From positions 7,593,501 through 7,657,500 of the forward strand of contig NZ_CP163520.1 in NCBI RefSeq assembly GCF_041080675.1: a stretch of 64,000 bases of DNA, written 5' to 3'. The position numbers were made by a program, and so were the translations under genes. Positions 32,532 through 40,949 of the stretch are shown in pieces. The notes beneath the pieces are model-generated. The model was given only the letters and a program-made list of their open reading frames with translations. It was not told the DNA's origin and did not search any database. The stretch is from Streptomyces sp. cg36 (lineage in GTDB: Bacteria > Actinomycetota > Actinomycetes > Streptomycetales > Streptomycetaceae). Each line of letters opens with the position of its first letter. The stretch's first letter is position 1.

Positions 32532-35257
32532 GCGCCGGGTACGCCGCCGGGCGGGTAGATCCTGTTCTCACCGGGGTACGGCTTCGTCCAGCCGTGCGTC
32601 TGGTACCAGGTGAAGTGGTTCATCTGCTCGGGGTTGGCGAAGTCGGGCCTCGCGTCGGCGCCGGTGAGCCGCTGCTGCGCCTTCCACTTGTCCCACTGCG
32701 CCGCGACGGCCCGTTCGGCCTGCGGGACCTTCACCGGCGGGACGGCCGCCGCGCGCGGGTTCTGCGCCGCCGGGGTGTCCGTGCCGCAGCTGGGCGGGGT
32801 CGCGAGGCCGTCGGTGAGCGAGGTGCGGTTGGGCAGCGCGGTGAAGGGGGTGGGGTCGGCCTTGGCGGTGAACGCCGCCGTCATCGGGCTGGCCGCGCTG
32901 TCCTTCTGGTTCATCGGGTGGATCCCGAGGATCTGCTCGATGGTGCGGATCATCGTGATCTGCGAGTAGTAGTGGCTGTCGACGACGCCGTGCCGGGCCC
33001 AGGGGCTGATGATCTGGATGGGGGCGCGGTGGCCGTCGACGTGGTCGAGACCGGCCTGGGAGTCGTCCTCGACCACGAAGATCGCGGAGTCCTTCCAGTA
33101 CGGGCTGTGCGAGATCGTGTCGACGATCCGGCCGGTGGCGAGGTCGTTGTCCGCGACCTGGGCCGGGGCGCTGGGCGGGCCGCCGGTGTGGTCGCTGGAG
33201 AGCCAGAGCATGTTGAGGGCGGCGGGCCCGTTGCGCTGGAAGTCGCGCTGCCAGATCTGGTTGCGGTAGACGTCGGGAACACTGGTGTCGAACTTCGGGA
33301 AGCCCGCGGCCGACACGTCGTTGAGCGAGGGGATGGGCGAGGAGGAGACCAGCGGGTACGCGGTGTCCTGGCCGGTCGACGCCATGTTCTTGGCGTCGCA
33401 GTACAGGTTCTGCCAGCTCGCGGCCGACGGCTTGGCCAGGAACTGGTGGAACTCCCCGAAGTCCCGCACGGACTGGCCGGCCGCCTGCGCGCCGGTCCAC
33501 AGGAACCCGGACTTCTGGTGGCCGAGCGCGTCGTCCTCGGTGTCGTAGCTGCGCGCGTACTCACCCGCCGAGGACTCGGTGTACTCCGGGTCGTCGGCCT
33601 GCATCAGCCAGTTGTGCCCCTCGGCGGAGTTGGTGCCGATGTCGTACGTGTTGTCGTACAGCCCGAACTGCCTGGCCAGCGCGTGCTGGTTCGGGGTGAC
33701 GTTCTCCCCGAACTCGGCGAGCGCCGGGGTGCCGTTGCCCTGCGGCATGTCGCCGTAGAGCTGGTCGTAGGTGCGGTTCTCCTTGACGATCAGGAACACG
33801 TGCTTGATCGTCGACGGGTCGCCGATCCGCGCCGGCACGGGCACCGGTGCGACGCTGCCCCGGCCGTCGGCGCGTGCGGTCGACCCGGGCGTCCAGCCGT
33901 TCTGCTGGAAGACCTTGCCGGTCGCGGCCCTGATGATCAGGTCGCGCGGCAGGGTGAACCGCTGCAGGCTCGACGTCGTGTCGTGGGTGCCGTGGCCGGT
34001 GCGGACGGTGGGGCGACGGGCGTCGATGCCGCGGGTGTTGGAGACCACCACGGTCTTGCCGACGGTGGCGACCTCCGCGGGGAAGTAGTCGGTGGGCAGC
34101 AGCCCGATGTAGCCGACCGGGTCCTGCGGGCCGGTGTAGCGGTAGACGGCGACGGCGTTGGCGCGGCCCAGCGTCACCAGCAGACGGCCGTCCTGGGTGA
34201 GCGTCACCGCGTCGGGCTCGTAGCCCACCGACGCCTCGGGCCACGGCTTGGTCGAGACGGTCTGGACGACCTTGTCCTTCGTGGTGTCGATCACCGACAC
34301 GTCGTTGCTGGCGGTGTTGGTGACGAACAGCGCCTGGCCCCTGGCGTACAGGGCGGTCGGGTGGAGTCCGACGTCGATGGCGGTGACGGGCGCGGACGGG
34401 GCGGCCAGGTCGATGACGCTGACCGTGCCCGTGGTGGTGGCGGCGGTCACCGGGTCGGCGGGCACCTGGGTGTTGTACGAGTTGAGGGTGGTGTCGCCGG
34501 GCCTGGCCGGCCGCCCGCCCTCGTTGCTGACGTACAGCTTGGAGCCGACCGCGACCAGGCCGCGTGGGGCGTTGCCCACGGCCCAGCTGTGCTGGACGGC
34601 TCCGCTGGCCGCGTCGAGGGCGACCACCCGGTTCTGGCCGTTGACCGCCGCGTACACGGTCGTGCCGTCGGGCGAGAACACGGCCTGGCCCACCAGGGCG
34701 TGCCGGGGCCCGTCGGCGGGGATGGTGACGGAGGTCGGCCGGGCGAGCGAACCGTCGGCCTGCACGGTGAACCTGGTGTAGCCGTCGGTCCGGCCGAGCC
34801 ACAGCTGTCTGCCGTCGGGGGAGTAGACCGGGCCCTCCTGGCCGACGTCGTTGCCGGTGATGCGCAGGTCCGCCGCCGCGTTGTCGCCGACGCGCTGCTG
34901 GACCTTCCACGCCTTGAGGTCGACGACGGCGAGCGCCATCCCGCCGTCGGTGAGCGTGGCCGCGAGATGGGTGCCGTCCGGGCTGACCGAGGACGACATG
35001 AGCTTGCCGTTGTCGATCACGAGGCGTTCGCCGTACGGGCCCAGGTACTGGTCGCTGGAGACCACCCGGCCGTGCGGGGTGACCTGGCCGACCTGGTCGG
35101 TGCCGAACTGCTGGGTCTGGGCCAGGGCGGTGCCGGCGAGGGCGAGGCCGAGAACGGCGACACCGGCCGTGGCGAGGGGGCCCCGGCGGCCGAGGCGTCT
35201 GGCGAGCGAGCCCGCCCGCTCCTCCTCGACACGCCGACGGCGGCGTGTTACCTGCAT
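32501..35257 (-). CDS. Secreted beta-propeller/phosphoesterase fusion
   Basis: A 918-residue protein. After a basic N-terminus and one hydrophobic export segment (ending around TALAQTQQ, residue ~48) comes a YncE-like seven-bladed propeller (~60-430; repeated SPDGT, VVALDAASGAV, VSVIDLAAP). A phosphoesterase domain related to phospholipase C/acid phosphatase follows (~470-760): HVFLIVKENRTYDQLYGD, GTNSAEGHNW, AIFVVEDDSQAGLDHVDGHRAP and SPWARHG contain the likely metal-binding Glu-Asn, His and Asp-Asp residues. This fusion is recurrent in actinobacteria. The ATG is four bases after the ABC permease stop, so it is co-transcribed with the transporter genes. The substrate is unknown, probably an extracellular phosphoester. 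Confidence 0.85.
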   Translation of the reverse strand: MQVTRRRRRVEEERAGSLARRLGRRGPLATAGVAVLGLALAGTALAQTQQFGTDQVGQVTPHGRVVSSDQYLGPYGERLVIDNGKLMSSSVSPDGTHLAATLTDGGMALAVVDLKAWKVQQRVGDNAAADLRITGNDVGQEGPVYSPDGRQLWLGRTDGYTRFTVQADGSLARPTSVTIPADGPRHALVGQAVFSPDGTTVYAAVNGQNRVVALDAASGAVQHSWAVGNAPRGLVAVGSKLYVSNEGGRPARPGDTTLNSYNTQVPADPVTAATTTGTVSVIDLAAPSAPVTAIDVGLHPTALYARGQALFVTNTASNDVSVIDTTKDKVVQTVSTKPWPEASVGYEPDAVTLTQDGRLLVTLGRANAVAVYRYTGPQDPVGYIGLLPTDYFPAEVATVGKTVVVSNTRGIDARRPTVRTGHGTHDTTSSLQRFTLPRDLIIRAATGKVFQQNGWTPGSTARADGRGSVAPVPVPARIGDPSTIKHVFLIVKENRTYDQLYGDMPQGNGTPALAEFGENVTPNQHALARQFGLYDNTYDIGTNSAEGHNWLMQADDPEYTESSAGEYARSYDTEDDALGHQKSGFLWTGAQAAGQSVRDFGEFHQFLAKPSAASWQNLYCDAKNMASTGQDTAYPLVSSSPIPSLNDVSAAGFPKFDTSVPDVYRNQIWQRDFQRNGPAALNMLWLSSDHTGGPPSAPAQVADNDLATGRIVDTISHSPYWKDSAIFVVEDDSQAGLDHVDGHRAPIQIISPWARHGVVDSHYYSQITMIRTIEQILGIHPMNQKDSAASPMTAAFTAKADPTPFTALPNRTSLTDGLATPPSCGTDTPAAQNPRAAAVPPVKVPQAERAVAAQWDKWKAQQRLTGADARPDFANPEQMNHFTWYQTHGWTKPYPGENRIYPPGGVPGAYIPSAENDG

Positions 35258-35261
35258 GGGC

Positions 35262-36617
35262 TCATCCCTTCGGGGTGGCGGAGAGCAGGTCGACGTTCGC
35301 GTCGAACTGCCAGAGCGGGTTCGGCGCGTCCCCCGTCGAAGTCCGCACCAGGAAGTAGCCGTTCACTTCCTTGGGTCCGTCGCCGTCGGCCACATAGCGC
35401 CCGTCGGCGTGGACGTCGAGCTGGTACACGGCCTGCCCGGTGGTCGCCACCCCGGGGAGCCGCCAGGACACCACACAGCGCCAGTCGTTGCCCGGGCCGG
35501 TGGCGCCCGCCCTCACGTCGCCCTTGGTGCACGCCGCCGTGGCCCCGAGCCGCGCTTCGGTGACGTCGGGGCGGTGCAGCCGGGCGGTCTGGACGCGGTA
35601 GAGGTGGGCGAAGGCGGTGGCGACCGAGCGCTGCACCTTCTCCTGCTCGATGCCCGAGCCGCTCGCCGTGGTCGTCGCGCCGACCACCACAGCGGTCGCG
35701 GTGAGCAGTCCGGCCAGCGGGAGGGCCGCGCGGGTGAGCGCGCGGCGTCCGATGCCGTCGTAGCGCGGATTGGTGAAGTCGCGGCGTACGAAAAGGTGGT
35801 GGGCCAGCGCGGTGGCGCTCACGGCCCACACCAGGCTGACGGCGATGCCGATCAGGAGCGGGGAGAGCTGGGCGGGGTCGGTGAAGAGCCCGTTCCAGGC
35901 GATGAAGGCGTAGCCGGGCAGGGCCAGGCGTACGGCGACCGGCAGGGTCAGCAACTGCGCCAGCTGCATCGTCAGCGCGGCGAGTACGGGCAGCAGCAGC
36001 CCCATCGGGGAGCGGCCGAGGGCGACGGAGCCGAGCAGCCCGATCGCGGCGAGGGCCAGGGTCGGCGCGAGTACGCAGACCCAGGCGAGCAGGACCTTCC
36101 CGGCGGCGTCCGACGGGGTGAGCGTGTGCCCGTCGAGGCCGGTCAGCGGGTGGCCGCCGACCGCCGCGAGACCGCCGAGGGTGCTGGAGAGGGCCAGTCC
36201 GGCCACCATCAGCACGATGACGGTGAGGCTGGCCAGCGCCTTGGCCGCGAAGATCCGCCGGGGCGACCGCACCGCCACCAGGAGATGGCGCCAGGTGCCG
36301 AGCCGGTCCTCGCTCGCGAACACGTCACCGGCGATCACCGAGGTCAGCAGGGGCAGGGCCCAGGTTCCCGAGAAGCCGAGTATCACCAGGGGGCCCGCCC
36401 ACCCCGTGGCGTGCATCCAGCGTCCGAAGAGGGTGTCCGTGGGCAGGGTGCTCTGCTCGCCCACCGCGGCGACGAAGACGGCGGGCGCGATCCAGCAGGC
36501 GAGGACCAGCAGGCGCACCCGCCACTGGGAGACGATCTTGACCAGTTCGAAGCGGTAGGCGCGCGACACCGGGACCGGGGTTGCCACGGGCGCCGCGCGG
36601 GTGGCGGCCACGGTCAT
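35262..36617 (-). CDS. ABC transporter permease
   Basis: A 451-residue integral membrane protein of the ABC-2 type. An N-terminal cytoplasmic stretch and about six membrane helices (residues ~35-290, with SVIAGDVFASEDRLGTWRHLLVAVRSPRR as the conserved coupling loop) are followed by a further helix near 305-325 and a soluble C-terminal region (~330-451) outside the membrane. The extra extracellular region is unusual for plain ABC-2 permeases. The start codon overlaps the ATPase stop (ATGA), and the phosphoesterase gene follows at four bases. The C-terminal part may cooperate with the secreted phosphoesterase, but this is inference. Confidence 0.85.
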   Translation of the reverse strand: MTVAATRAAPVATPVPVSRAYRFELVKIVSQWRVRLLVLACWIAPAVFVAAVGEQSTLPTDTLFGRWMHATGWAGPLVILGFSGTWALPLLTSVIAGDVFASEDRLGTWRHLLVAVRSPRRIFAAKALASLTVIVLMVAGLALSSTLGGLAAVGGHPLTGLDGHTLTPSDAAGKVLLAWVCVLAPTLALAAIGLLGSVALGRSPMGLLLPVLAALTMQLAQLLTLPVAVRLALPGYAFIAWNGLFTDPAQLSPLLIGIAVSLVWAVSATALAHHLFVRRDFTNPRYDGIGRRALTRAALPLAGLLTATAVVVGATTTASGSGIEQEKVQRSVATAFAHLYRVQTARLHRPDVTEARLGATAACTKGDVRAGATGPGNDWRCVVSWRLPGVATTGQAVYQLDVHADGRYVADGDGPKEVNGYFLVRTSTGDAPNPLWQFDANVDLLSATPKG

Positions 36618-37663
36618 CGCCCGGCCCCCTGCCGCTCGCGCCGCCGCCATCCCGCGCGCGGGCTTCCCGTGCCTCCAGTGCGCGCGAACCGGGATGGGCC
36701 GGGTTCCCCGGCGGCCAACTCGGCGCCCGCTTCGCCGGGTTGACCGGTCAGGGCGAGGAAGGCCGCTTCGAGAGGTGAGACCACGGGGGCGAGGCCGCGC
36801 AGCGCCGCGCCCGCGTGCACGAGGCGCCGCACCAGCTCGTCCAGGGCGGGCTCCCGGGCCCGCACCACGAGTTCGCCGGAGCCGTGCCGCCGGCCCTCGC
36901 CCTCGATGAGGTGGATCCCGGCCGTCTCGGCCGCCAGGCGCAGCGCGAGCGACGGGTCGGAGGTCCGCAGCCGGTAGTCGAGCGCGCGGTCCTCGGCGGT
37001 CAGTTCCTCCAGCGGGCCGGAGAGGGCGACGCGCCCGGTGGCGAGGATGGTGACGTGCGAACACAGGGCGGTGAGGTCGTCCATGCGGTGGCTGGAGAGC
37101 ACGACGGCGGTCCCGTTCGCCGCGAGGCGGGCCAGGACGTCGTGGACGTGCCGCTTGCCCGCCGGGTCCAGGCCGTTGGCCGGCTCGTCCAGGACCAGCA
37201 GCCGGGGGCGGGTCAGCAGGGCGGCGGCGAGCCCGAGGCGCTGGCGCATGCCGAGGGAGAAGCCGCGGGCCCGGTCGTCGGCGACATCGGTGAGCCCGAC
37301 CTCGTCGAGTACGGCGGCGACGTCCGCCGTGCGCGCGCCGCGCCCGTGGAGGGCGGCGAGCGCGGAGAGGTTCTGCCGGGCGGTGAGGGAGGGGTAGAGC
37401 CCGGGCTCGTCCACGAACCCCGCGACGCCGTCGGGGGCGGCGGCCGTGCGCCCGACCGGCGTTCCCAGGACCTCCAGGCGGCCCCGGTCGGCGACGGCCA
37501 GCCCGAGCAGCAGTCCGAGCAGCGTGGTCTTGCCCGCGCCGTTGGGCCCGGCGAGACCGTGGATCCGGCCCTGCGCCACCTCCAGATCGACGGAGTCGAG
37601 CGCGACGACTTCGCCGAAGTACTTGGTGATCCCGCGTGCCCGGAGTGCCGGCGGTGTGTCCAT
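36614..37663 (-). CDS. ABC transporter ATP-binding protein
   Basis: A 349-residue ATPase with Walker A GPNGAGKTT (residues ~39-47), signature FSLGMRQRLGLA (where LSGGQ is usual), Walker B LLVLDEP, and H-loop SSHRM. The accessory region after ~215 and a Gly/Pro/Arg-rich tail are typical of drug- or bacitracin-type exporters (BcrA/CcmA group). ATG 37663 is chosen because it begins the conserved strand of the nucleotide-binding domain; further upstream the frame is unconserved. It is first in a three-gene operon with permease and phosphoesterase. The shared regulatory site upstream is listed separately. Confidence 0.9.
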   Translation of the reverse strand: MDTPPALRARGITKYFGEVVALDSVDLEVAQGRIHGLAGPNGAGKTTLLGLLLGLAVADRGRLEVLGTPVGRTAAAPDGVAGFVDEPGLYPSLTARQNLSALAALHGRGARTADVAAVLDEVGLTDVADDRARGFSLGMRQRLGLAAALLTRPRLLVLDEPANGLDPAGKRHVHDVLARLAANGTAVVLSSHRMDDLTALCSHVTILATGRVALSGPLEELTAEDRALDYRLRTSDPSLALRLAAETAGIHLIEGEGRRHGSGELVVRAREPALDELVRRLVHAGAALRGLAPVVSPLEAAFLALTGQPGEAGAELAAGEPGPSRFARTGGTGSPRAGWRRRERQGAGR

Positions 37664-37791
37664 GAGTCCCTTCTTCCGAGAGAACCCCCACAGGACCGTA
37701 GAGCGGCGGCACGACGCGGGCAGGGTCGCCCCGTGGAACGCTGGTGGAACGAGCGGTGTCCGCGGCCCGACGGGCTTGTGCCGCAGTAAAG

Positions 37792-37806
37792 TTGACGGAG
37801 CGTCAA
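37792..37806. promoter_or_regulatory. Palindromic operator candidate upstream of the ABC operon
   Basis: TTGACG-GAG-CGTCAA, a perfect 6-base inverted repeat, lies 129 bases before the ABC ATPase start codon, in the only spacer that can hold that operon's promoter. TTGACG read on the minus strand could also be a -35, but no matching -10 is evident at the right distance. Confidence 0.4.
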
Positions 37807-37831
37807 ACCGCAACGGACGAACGCGCCACCC

Positions 37832-38974
37832 TCATCCGGTGCGGTCGCGGTGCTGCTTGCGGTAGCGGTCCAGGACGTCCTGGCGGAGCAGGAAGCCGAA
37901 GCCCGCGGCCTCCAGCCGCAGCCCGAGCTGCGCCTCGTCGATCCCGAGGGCGGGCGCGGCGCTCGCCAGGTGCCAGTCGTGGGCGGCGAGGGTGCTGAGC
38001 AGATGGCCGCGGCGGACCTGGCTCTCCGTCAGCCGGAACGTCTTGAGGTAGGCGACCCGGCCGCTGTCGTCGGTGATGGCCTCACCGATGTGGTTCTCCT
38101 GCTTGGGGCGGAACGGCGGCAGGAAACGGGAGAGCGTGAAGCGGCCCATCCGGTGGACCGACCGCCAGGTGCAGTCGATGTCCAGCAGGCCGGACGCCAT
38201 GGTCGTGTCGTGGAAGCCCGCCCAGGCGCGCTCCTGCTCGTCGGCCGCCGCGCGCAGGTCGGCGAGCGAGCGGATCCGGGTGTCGGCGATCGCGGCCCGG
38301 AAGTCCGGCACCGGCCGCATCAGCGTCGCGTAGTGGTGAATCAGCTCCCCGTACAGGTCCTGGAGGAGGGTGGGGTGCAGGGCGCGGTAGTCGTCGGGGT
38401 GCGGGACGACGAACGCGCCGGCGAGCGCGTCGGCGACGTAGACCATGGCACCGCACTGGCCGGGGTGGATCTCGAAGACCCGCAGCGCGTCGGCCAGTCC
38501 GCGCACCTCGGCGCCCGCGTACGCCTCCTCGACGCGCGGGGAGAGCCCCTGGCGCAGGGCGCGCTGCGACCACTCCTCCCAGGCGAGGGAGGGGCCGCCG
38601 AAGTGCAGCGCGAGATAGCCTTCGAGCGCCAGGTGCAGGGGGAGGAAGCGCAGCCGGTCCTTGGCCTCGCGGCGGGCCGTCCTGCGGTGGAAGCGCAGGC
38701 CCATCGTGGCCGGGGCGCCGTCGGCGCCGAGCTGGGTGCCGTAGGCGGCGGCCGGAGTGCCGTCGCCCGTCCAGGTGGCGACGAAACCGTGCGGGATGTA
38801 GGAGACGTAGGTGCGGCGCGGGCCGACCTCGACCTCGCCCTCCCCGTCGCCGTACAGCCGCGCGCTGAGCCGCAGGTCCTCGAAGGGCTCCTCGCGCACG
38901 AGCGGTACCAGGCGCACGGCGCCCCAGACCTGGGAGGGGCGGGTGGCCAGGCCGGTCAGGTCCAGTGTGGTCAT
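37832..38974 (-). CDS. ARPP-2-like domain protein paired with a vWA gene
   Basis: A 380-residue cytoplasmic protein without membrane segments. It resembles the family annotated 'ARG and rhodanese-phosphatase-superfamily-associated' (ARPP-2): the N-terminal half starts TGLATRPSQVWGAVRLVPLVREEP, a conserved FLPLHLALEGYLALHFGGP lies at ~120-140, and ALRVFEIHPGQCGAMVYVADALAG at ~180-205. The C-terminal helical extension (~230-380) includes a FRPKQENHIGEAI segment. The start overlaps the vWA gene's stop by four bases (ATGA), so the two proteins are made together. ARPP proteins have been predicted from gene context to act in ADP-ribose or NAD-linked pathways. No activity is established, and I call function unknown. 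Confidence 0.7.
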   Translation of the reverse strand: MTTLDLTGLATRPSQVWGAVRLVPLVREEPFEDLRLSARLYGDGEGEVEVGPRRTYVSYIPHGFVATWTGDGTPAAAYGTQLGADGAPATMGLRFHRRTARREAKDRLRFLPLHLALEGYLALHFGGPSLAWEEWSQRALRQGLSPRVEEAYAGAEVRGLADALRVFEIHPGQCGAMVYVADALAGAFVVPHPDDYRALHPTLLQDLYGELIHHYATLMRPVPDFRAAIADTRIRSLADLRAAADEQERAWAGFHDTTMASGLLDIDCTWRSVHRMGRFTLSRFLPPFRPKQENHIGEAITDDSGRVAYLKTFRLTESQVRRGHLLSTLAAHDWHLASAAPALGIDEAQLGLRLEAAGFGFLLRQDVLDRYRKQHRDRTG

Positions 38975-40410
38975 CGCGCCCGCTCCTGGGGGTGGTCGCC
39001 GGTCAGCCGGGCCGCCATGGTGTCCATGTGGGCGGTCAGTTCGCCCAGGCCGGTGCGGCCCTCGGCGAACTGGGCGAGTTCGACCAGCGCGGGAAGGTCC
39101 TCGGCGTCCCGGATGCCCGCGGTGGGCACCGACGGGGACAGCCGTCGTACGTCGAAGTCGGCCGCGTCGTACACCGGGTTGAGGTGCACGACGCTGGTGC
39201 GGCGCTCCGGGTCGAGGCGGGTCCGCCAGACGCGCAGCACCTCGGCGGCCAGTCCCGGGGGCGCGTTGTCCCAGCCGTCGGAGACGATCACGAGCCGGGC
39301 CGGGTCGGTGTCCAGCGCGTCGAGGATCCGCCGGCCCACGGGCGTCGGCCCGTACGGGCGGGCCAGCAGCGCGTCGGTCCGCCCGGACGTCCACAGCCCG
39401 GTGTACTCGTCGGCCAGGGCGGCGAGCAGATGGTGGCAGGCCAGGGCCACGGCCAGGGGGCGACGGCGCTTGTGGGCCGAGCCGGAGGCGGAGAAGCTGT
39501 CGTCGAGCACGGCGGTGACCTTGCCCCAGCTTCCCCGGTGCGGACCGGCCACCCGGCCCGCGGCGGACTCCAGGGCACCGGTCAGCTCGGCGCGGCGGCG
39601 CAGCCGCTCCTCGACGGGCAGCGAAAGGACGTAGGTCGCCAGCCGGGTCAGCGGCATGGTGGTGAGGTCCGCGAGCACCCCGGTGCTCCCGCGCTTGTGC
39701 GCGGACTCCTGCAGCCGCAGGGCCTCCAGCCGGGTCATCCGCGGAGCGATGCGTTCCAGGAAGGCGTCCCGGCGGATGCCGTGCTTGGCGGCGAAGCCCT
39801 CGGCGACCGTGTAGGGGAGTTCGTAGAGGGCGGCCTGCTCGTAGTGCGCGCGGCGCCAGGTCTCCAGGATGGGGGTGTCGTAGCGGGGGCGCGTGAGCGG
39901 CGCGAAGACGAACGCCCCCAGCTCCTCGGTGGCGGGGGTCAGATGCGCGTGGCGCATCGCCTGCTTGAGGCCGCCCCGGTACTTCACGGCGTCGAACGCA
40001 GGGTCCGGGCGGGCGGCGAGCCAGTCGCGCATGATCGCCCGGCTGCGGCGGTTGTTGACGCCGGCCCGGCGCAGCGCGCCGAACAGGCCGTACACGCGCT
40101 GCGGCGGCAGCTTCGCCAGCCGGGCCGCGATCAGCCGTCCCTCGCGGCGGCGCTGGTCGGGGGTGGCCTCGCGGGCGGTCTCCAGCAGCCGCCGCACGAT
40201 GAGGGCCGCGTTGTGGTCGTTGATGTCGAGCGCGAGGACCCCGGCGTACAGCTCGCGGTAGTTCCCCAGCATGTAGGCGTGGAGGAAGTCCAGGGACAGC
40301 CGTTGTTCGTCCGCGTCGCCGTGGAACTCGCGCTGCGCGGTGGAGGTGATGGCCGCGTTGACGAAGAGCAGTACGTCGTCGGCCGCGACGAGGTCCCCGT
40401 ACGAATCCAT
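38971..40410 (-). CDS. TROVE-like/von Willebrand A protein
   Basis: A 479-residue protein. Residues ~1-285 are all-helical repeats (for example VYGLFGALRRAGVNNRRSRAIMRDWL). Residues ~297-420 form a vWA domain with the metal-site motif D303-D-S305-F-S307 and VIVSDGWD (D378). A helical solenoid followed by vWA is the plan of Ro60/TROVE RNA-binding proteins; sequence likeness is weak, so this is structural inference. The gene is first of the pair with the ARPP-2-like protein. No Y RNA, RNA ligase or RtcR gene is nearby, unlike bacterial Ro loci with RNA-repair genes. Confidence 0.72.
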   Translation of the reverse strand: MDSYGDLVAADDVLLFVNAAITSTAQREFHGDADEQRLSLDFLHAYMLGNYRELYAGVLALDINDHNAALIVRRLLETAREATPDQRRREGRLIAARLAKLPPQRVYGLFGALRRAGVNNRRSRAIMRDWLAARPDPAFDAVKYRGGLKQAMRHAHLTPATEELGAFVFAPLTRPRYDTPILETWRRAHYEQAALYELPYTVAEGFAAKHGIRRDAFLERIAPRMTRLEALRLQESAHKRGSTGVLADLTTMPLTRLATYVLSLPVEERLRRRAELTGALESAAGRVAGPHRGSWGKVTAVLDDSFSASGSAHKRRRPLAVALACHHLLAALADEYTGLWTSGRTDALLARPYGPTPVGRRILDALDTDPARLVIVSDGWDNAPPGLAAEVLRVWRTRLDPERRTSVVHLNPVYDAADFDVRRLSPSVPTAGIRDAEDLPALVELAQFAEGRTGLGELTAHMDTMAARLTGDHPQERAR

Positions 40411-40949
40411 GACGTTCTTTCCCCGTGAGTCGGATGCCGGCCGGGGAATGGGGGCGCGAGCTGCGAATCATTGCTTCAGAGGCAGGTTCCGGAAGTCGCA
40501 CCGGAGTCCCGCGGCCGGCCAGGAGACCGTAACAGAGCAGGCCGCGGGCCTTCCATCCGGTTTCTTCGGTGCCCCGGCGGTCACTGCCGGGCGGGCGGTT
40601 CGGGGGCCGATGGCACGCGCTGCCCGATCTGATGGTGCGTCACCTTTTCATCCCATCCCGTCCCGTTCGCCACGGCCGCCCCGAGGGGGCTCGCGGGACC
40701 CCCGACTGCCAGGAATTGCCTGGGGTTTGCCCGCGCTCCCTTCACAAGCCATGTGACATGTGCAATTTTTCTGGCTGCGACACCCAGTCGTGTTCCGGCC
40801 AACGGATCAGTACGGCCCGCGGTCCGCCCGAGCCCGTCCGGAGCCGCCCGCACCGCACAGGCGCGGCGCGGACGGGCCCGGCGGCCCGCGGGATCCCCCC
40901 AACGGGCCGCGCACCGCCGCGCGGCCCCCACTCCGCTGGGAGGCGGTAC
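40411..40949. other. 539-base divergent intergenic region
   Basis: It separates the vWA gene from the collagenase gene. I see no convincing gene. Short open frames on + from 40569 merely lead into the collagenase frame and lack conserved content. The only AT-richer piece is 40740-40790, with CATGTGACATG (40751-40761), a near-palindrome, followed by CAATTTTTCTGG; it is the likeliest promoter zone. The last 100 bases are GC-rich and end in GGGAGG six bases before the GTG start. Confidence 0.5.

Noticed and set aside
40411..40949. Y-RNA-like gene beside the TROVE-like gene
   Set aside because: I found no stable cloverleaf or long stem that could be drawn with confidence; it stays only as a suggestion for a covariance search.
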